Origin: Enoplolaimus lenunculus
Taxonomy: Eukaryota > Nematoda > Enoplea > Enoplida > Thoracostomopsidae
Assembly: GCA_030248215.1 (NCBI GenBank)
Contig: JASANG010001276.1
Coordinates: forward strand, 62,001-126,000
DNA: 64,000 nt
Direction: 5' to 3'
Made by a program: the position numbers and the translations under genes. Below, in pieces: positions 60,601 through 64,000 of this stretch (position 1 is its first letter; each line of letters begins with the position of its first letter). The notes under the pieces are model-generated. The model was not told the DNA's origin. It did not search any database and saw nothing but the letters and a program-made list of their open reading frames with translations.

Positions 60601-61271
60601 ATTTCGTCACACGAATCGGTAAAAATGTCCATTTATGAGCACAATTATGCGATTAAAAATAGACTCAAAATTCACATCAAAGAAAACAGATAGCATGAGA
60701 GCGCTTAATGCTATTTTGCATCTTTTTTCATATGAAAATTCATATATGCATAATAGGTAGGTATATGCCTTGCTTGCATTAGAAATGGCCAATTTGATGG
60801 TCATAACAGTAGTCAAAGCATAGTCAAGCCTATGCTTGTTAAGCTGCCGAAAAAATTAGTCTAAAGTTTAAGCTTACTCTATTGAAGTCCTGCGAGAGAT
60901 CAGCGCATGGGTGTTAGAAATAATTATGCTAGAAAATATTAGTTCACAATAAAAACACGTTTACTAAACACCACTGCGTGTGTCGTGTCATGAACCCGTA
61001 TTTTAAAGTTTCTCAGTTGCTAACTGGGATACCTGACGACAAATGTTGTTTAACATAATAGTTTGTACTGCAATATTATTCTCTGATCGTTATATTTTGA
61101 GTAATTGATTTGGCCATTCAAGTATAAAAATAAAGTTTATTCTGATGTAAAAATTGATAAATCGTTGGCGATGAGTCGACGAGGTATATATAGGATTAAA
61201 CTTACAAAAAACAAAAGATTTAACGCAAACAAAATGTATTTCAGCACCCTAGCTCCAACATGACGAACCAT
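53742..61271 (-). CDS. Tetraspanin, 8 coding exons, 264 aa
   Basis: Minus-strand exons: 61271-61206, 60513-60415, 58503-58354, 57376-57302, 56991-56908, 55483-55316, 54478-54395 and 53810-53742. All introns are phase 0. Four membrane spans are at about 10-36, 72-91, 102-126 and 229-252. The small inner loop after span 2 has GCCGALKEW. The large outer loop (131-225) carries the hallmark CCG (Cys161-Cys162-Gly163) plus Cys194-195, Cys204 and Cys216, so several disulfides. It has an N-glycosylation site at Asn208. The C-terminus is short and basic (LRRRISVERRLVV). Tetraspanins organise membrane microdomains with integrins, proteases and other partners; which one this is cannot be told. Exon 5 ends before GTAGGC, chosen because it joins VRKQF to YRCCG in phase. 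Nearly every intron contains MITEs. The start follows CTCAG by six bases. Confidence 0.93.
54067..54196. mobile_element. Palindromic MITE P, internally deleted, in tetraspanin intron 7
   Basis: TACACTGCAAAAAATGG to CATTTTTTACAGTG, about 130 bases; the left arm is mostly missing. Confidence 0.75.
54586..54859 (-). mobile_element. TTAA-flanked MITE J with tRNA-like core, copy 2
   Basis: Starts TTAACCCTTTCTCACATGAA and ends TATGAGTGAAAGGGATCA, degraded inverted ends. Minus-strand tRNA-like block at 54650-54710 with GGAGCTTGACGCTCGAGC next to it. In tetraspanin intron 6, about 50 bases from copy 3 and opposite in orientation. Confidence 0.78.
54911..55179 (+). mobile_element. TTAA-flanked MITE J with tRNA-like core, copy 3
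   Basis: TTAACCCCTTCTCACATTAA to TCATGTGAGAAAGGGTTAA: inverted ends beginning CCC(T)TTCTCACAT with TTAA at both sides, as in piggyBac-type elements. Inside, TATAGCTGAGTGGTGATGG (A-box-like) and GGAGTTCGAATCCTAGC (B-box-like) are 35-40 bases apart. Tetraspanin intron 6. Confidence 0.85.
55539..55749. mobile_element. Palindromic MITE P, full copy, in tetraspanin intron 5
   Basis: TACACTGCAAAAAATGGTG to CACCATTTTTTGCAGTGA, inverted arms over the whole length. One edge lies 55 bases from exon 6. Confidence 0.86.
56109..56320 (-). mobile_element. Partial MITE family D in tetraspanin intron 5
   Basis: CTGTAGTGACCAGAATAA followed by D words in reverse order (AGAAGTCCGTACG, TTCATAAATGCCAATTATC). 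The GTTGAATTAAACG half is missing. Confidence 0.65.
56487..56643 (+). mobile_element. TTAGGC-bearing MITE, family B copy 7
   Basis: GGCCAATGTTACTTTTACGG to CGCCCCTACAAGTAAAATGG plus GCC. Short CCTAAGC tract and B core GTAATCTAAAATCTAAACC. Tetraspanin intron 5. Confidence 0.83.
57571..57666. repeat. (AAT)n microsatellite
   Basis: Interrupted at the left (AATAATTAAATAATAATAAT), pure AAT at the right; tetraspanin intron 3. Confidence 0.9.
58648..58841 (+). mobile_element. TTAGGC-bearing MITE, family B copy 8
   Basis: GGCAATGTAATACTTTAAGG to CCTTGAAGTAACATGGGCC with perfect 8-bp flanking duplications AGTTGGAC. Tetraspanin intron 2. Confidence 0.9.
59141..59460. mobile_element. MITE family E, complete copy
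   Basis: TACCAAGAGTGGATAATCAC to TACCCACTCTTGATA, inverted ends with subterminal AAGAGTGGTGCAACT/AGTTGCACATTCTTG. Inside are inverted GGGGGG-rich and ACGCAACG words. Tetraspanin intron 2. Confidence 0.85.
59461..60414. other. Rest of tetraspanin intron 2
   Basis: No transposon or coding segment recognised between element E and exon 2. Confidence 0.4.
60785..60912 (+). mobile_element. Degraded A/C-type MITE in tetraspanin intron 1
   Basis: GGCCAATTTGATGG, CATAACAGTAGT and TTAGTCTAAAGTTTAAGC followed by TACTCTATTGAAGTCC keep the A/C order, but the TTAGGC tract is reduced to AAGCCTATGC and the right end is eroded. Confidence 0.6.
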
Positions 61272-61290
61272 TTCGTACTGAGATGAAGAA
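61272..61290 (-). promoter_or_regulatory. Candidate (trans-)splice acceptor before tetraspanin ATG
   Basis: Minus-strand TTTCTTCATCTCAG ends six bases before the ATG. Either a 5' UTR intron or a spliced-leader site; nematode genes often show the latter. Confidence 0.45.
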
Positions 61291-61547
61291 ACAATAATAC
61301 AGTAATTGTATGTCGTAAAGTGTCATTAACAACAATATTCGACCAAATTTAATTTAATTGCACCTAAAGAACTTCAACATATATAGCATTCAAACGTTTC
61401 GATTTAACTTTGAGATGCTTTGAACAAGCGAAAGGTGTTGAACTGCAAAAAATGAAATACTTTTCGTTGCATTGGAATAACGTACTTGTTTTAAAAACAC
61501 ACTAAAATACCAGATTTAATCGATTGCTATAGCTTTTATGATGATTT

Positions 61548-61733
61548 GGGTCCATGTTACTTTAAGGGTGTTCAGGTTTCTGCTGAGTCTGTAAAAGAGT
61601 ATGTTTAGATCTTAGATTAAATTTTCCTTCTCAGGCTTAAACTTAGGATTAGGCACTCATTTTTGCAACGCTTAGCCTTAGGCTTAGGAATACGCTTTAA
61701 TCTACTGTTACGCCCCTAAAAGTAATATTGGCC
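61548..61733 (-). mobile_element. TTAGGC-bearing MITE, family B copy 9
   Basis: GGGTCCATGTTACTTTAAGG to CCCCTAAAAGTAATATTGGCC; TTAGGC units on the plus strand (CTTAGCCTTAGGCTTAGG). Lies about 280 bases upstream of the tetraspanin start. Confidence 0.85.
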
Positions 61734-62580
61734 ACAATTAGGTTAAAAATTTTAAACATTCTTTAGGTTTAATTTGCAATAGATTTCAACAATGTAAACG
61801 GTAAATCAAACCAATTCTTCAACAGTACTTCTTACAACCATTCAAATACCGTTTTGACGCAATTCATACACTTTAAAACAATTTACTGCAATAACTTGAA
61901 ATCCCAAGTTTCAACTTAAAAATCAAACCCTGTTTAGTTCTAAAAGTACAACTTTTACTGAGATGAAGATGACACAAAAAACGTCATTTATGTGTCAAAA
62001 GCTCCAAACAACTGCCGGCTTACGGGTCAGACATAAAGGGGTAAAATGTCCAAACAGATTTTTTACAAATAATGAACACCGGAACGTGATAATAAGCGTG
62101 TATTTTGTGTTGAGTTTGCGCGAAAAATGGCATTTGGAGGGCGTAATCAAACCAATAGTGCATCAAAAAAAATTTTGAAAACGAACCAATAACAGTCAGT
62201 TGCTTTCAGCGCATTCTATAAAAACATATACCAGCTGATTGAGTCAATATTTTGTGTTTTATGTTTATACCTGGTAAAGAAACATTTTTCTTTGGCAAAA
62301 TGTGAATGTTAACAAATTTACCATACGTTCTGATTTGATTAATTATGCACTACGAACTCGTTTCTATTAACTTTTATGGTATAGAACCAATTGAAAATCA
62401 TATGCTGCTAACTGGTCACTCATGGGAAAAGTAGGCTAAACATGTTACCTATTTAAGAACAAGAGCAGATGAGATCAGTTTGAATCAAAAGTATGCAACA
62501 CAATGCAAAGTGTTTAACAGTTTATATACGAATGTGCAGTACACAATCTTAAGAAAGACAGGCAAACCAAAAAAGGTAGG
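61734..62580. other. Stretch without a recognised feature
   Basis: AT-rich; a 71-codon frame at 61963-62178 has no recognisable motif. Confidence 0.3.
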
Positions 62581-62700
62581 CCATCAAGATTGTATAGCTA
62601 AGTGATGATGGTAAATGCTTCGCATCTGCATGCCTTGTGGTTCGAATCCGAGGCTAGTGAAATAACAAAATATCCATGCGAGAATAGGTCACTGTTGCGT
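62581..62700 (+). repeat. Partial J element with tRNA-like block
   Basis: TGTATAGCTAAGTGATGATG and TGTGGTTCGAATCCGAGGC keep the A- and B-box-like words and CATGCGAGAATAGGTC is a worn J right end; the left end is missing. Confidence 0.55.
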
Positions 62701-62805
62701 TATACTCGCCGCGCGCTGCAAGACTCCGCCACTCACCGCCGAATACCACTGCGTGTCACCAAATAGATTTTGCCTATATTTTTGTGAGCAACGTATAGCG
62801 TTGTC

Positions 62806-62940
62806 ACTAGTGATGGGCAACGAATATTTTTTCATATCCGGATATCCGGCAATTCTTGCCAGATATTTATCCAGATATCCGGATATCCGTATATATCCGG
62901 ATATCCGAAATGAAATTTTCTATTTCGGATATCCGAAACT
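62806..62940. mobile_element. hAT-type terminus with GATATCCG palindromes
   Basis: TAGTGATGGGCAACGAATAT opens a block of GATATCCGGATATCCG repeats in both orientations, ending near 62940. The TAGTGATGGGC start is typical of hAT ends; no second end found. Confidence 0.5.
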
Positions 62941-63091
62941 CAATTTTGTGTTTTTTGAGTTTCCGAACCTCAATTTTCGTTTCTTAACCTCTTGTTTTAA
63001 CTTGTTGCTCAAAAGGAAGTACCCTGACCCTCAAGCAAATTGATATGAGCATAAAAGATACAATTTTAAAAATCGGTATTTATTATCCCAG

Positions 63092-63494
63092 TACTGTAGT
63101 GACCAGAATAAGAGGCAGTACCCAGTTACCAATTTAGAGTCCCAATCAATAGGAGTCAGTCCCTAAACCCTAATCAGAGTCCATAAATGTCAATTTTTCC
63201 TAATTGTAGCGCATAAATGGCTCCAGAACCAAATAAAGGTCAGTTCAAGACTTTGAAGCGTACTTAAGTTTTCAAAGTACGTTCCTAAACCTTGCATTAT
63301 GGCTAAAGCTTTTGATACAAGGCAAATAAACATTCAATTCAAGGGTTAGTTACAATACCGCATATGTGTAACGAAGTGTGGCGGAGGACGGGATAAAAAT
63401 AAATAACAGTCCGTAACCGAATAACAGGGGGTACCCTCTGGAGAGGTCAAATAAATATCAGTCCCCCCTCTTATTCGGGTCACTCACTACAATA
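63092..63494 (-). mobile_element. MITE family D, complete copy, reversed
   Basis: TACTGTAGTGACCAGAATAA to TTATTCGGGTCACTCACTAC plus AATA; internal order is reversed relative to 41084-41491. About 400 bases. Confidence 0.86.
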
Positions 63495-64000
63495 CCTCAA
63501 TAGTTCTGGGTATTCAGTTTAGAAGATTGCTACAGACTACTAAATAAATACTTGCGTTGACAACTTAAAATTGAGTTGATTTGGCTTGTCCTTTGCCTTA
63601 TTTAAACCTCTGCAATAAGGATTCCATCGAATATAACCTTTTCCTCGAAATATATATATACTTGAATCGTTTTAGTTCCAAGAACAAAGAACCAGATTGA
63701 AATACACTTACGCTAAGTCGTACAAACGTCAGCCCGTTTTATACTGGTGTCGCGCTTTCAGCAGCGGATACAGAAATTTCTAAATGGGCCTGATGGTAAA
63801 TATTTTGAAACGCAATTTTTTTCCAAAAATTTTCTCAGCGGGAAAATTGTAAGGTAGGACACTATTTTATAACGAAAGTATTATGATGAGTAGACAAATT
63901 GTAAGGTAATGAATGACCATATCATTTTATCACAAAAAATTTATGTGGGGAGGGGGACAAATTGTAAGGTAGGGGTCCTTAGATATTTTTCTTGTCCGGA
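63495..64000. other. Window end; imperfect ACAAATTGTAAGGTA repeats
   Basis: AATTGTAAGGTA occurs three times at about 63845, 63897 and 63959, each followed by AT-rich text with CATATCATTTTAT or CACTATTTTAT, so an imperfect tandem repeat of about 55-60 bases may begin here and run off the window. No gene seen. Confidence 0.4.

Overview
The window looks like nuclear DNA of a nematode. It is AT-rich, its genes are split by spliceosomal introns, and the nematode telomere unit TTAGGC occurs many times away from any telomere. Introns of up to about 2 kb and the heavy load of small transposons point away from the compact Caenorhabditis type and towards a large repeat-rich genome (an enoplean such as a mermithid is possible). 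The species cannot be fixed from the sequence. No database search was run; gene identities rest on motifs, and exon borders on GT-AG sites and phase agreement.

Four genes are supported. (1) LSM14/CAR-1-type mRNA-granule protein, plus strand, 5196-15351, ten coding exons, 589 codons, with LSm, FDF, FFD and TFG modules and RGG-rich linkers. (2) A hyaluronidase-family (GH56) ectoenzyme, minus strand, 22719-29816, six exons, 976 codons, with signal peptide, catalytic D-x-E, a long Thr-rich stalk and a GPI-type tail. (3) A short protein with caspase-fold-like His and Cys motifs, plus strand, 49899-52289, three exons, function unknown. (4) A complete tetraspanin, minus strand, 53742-61271, eight exons all joined in phase 0, 264 codons. 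Three of the four start codons lie 0-6 bases after an acceptor-like AG and the fourth 26 bases after one, as expected if messages are trans-spliced.

The rest is mostly non-autonomous DNA transposons (MITEs). Three related families (A, B, C; about 20 copies) have ends of the GGCCCATGT type and carry internal TTAGGC arrays. Seven copies are flanked by perfect 8-bp target duplications. Other families are a TA-flanked element (D), a palindromic GAGTC element (P), an AAGAGTGG element (E), hAT-like elements (F, G, H), an inverted-repeat element with a 244-bp duplication (I), a TTAA-flanked element with a tRNA-like core (J), a CAACGGTG element (L), a CACACGTGCA element (M) and an element with a 21-bp minisatellite (O). 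Several are nested. The stretch 30-49 kb has no gene I can support.

The four genes do not form an obvious pathway: one acts in mRNA storage and decay, two at the cell surface, one is unknown. The most unusual content is the telomere-motif-bearing MITE group and the way MITEs crowd the introns, including one whose end supplies an in-frame splice acceptor to the hyaluronidase gene.
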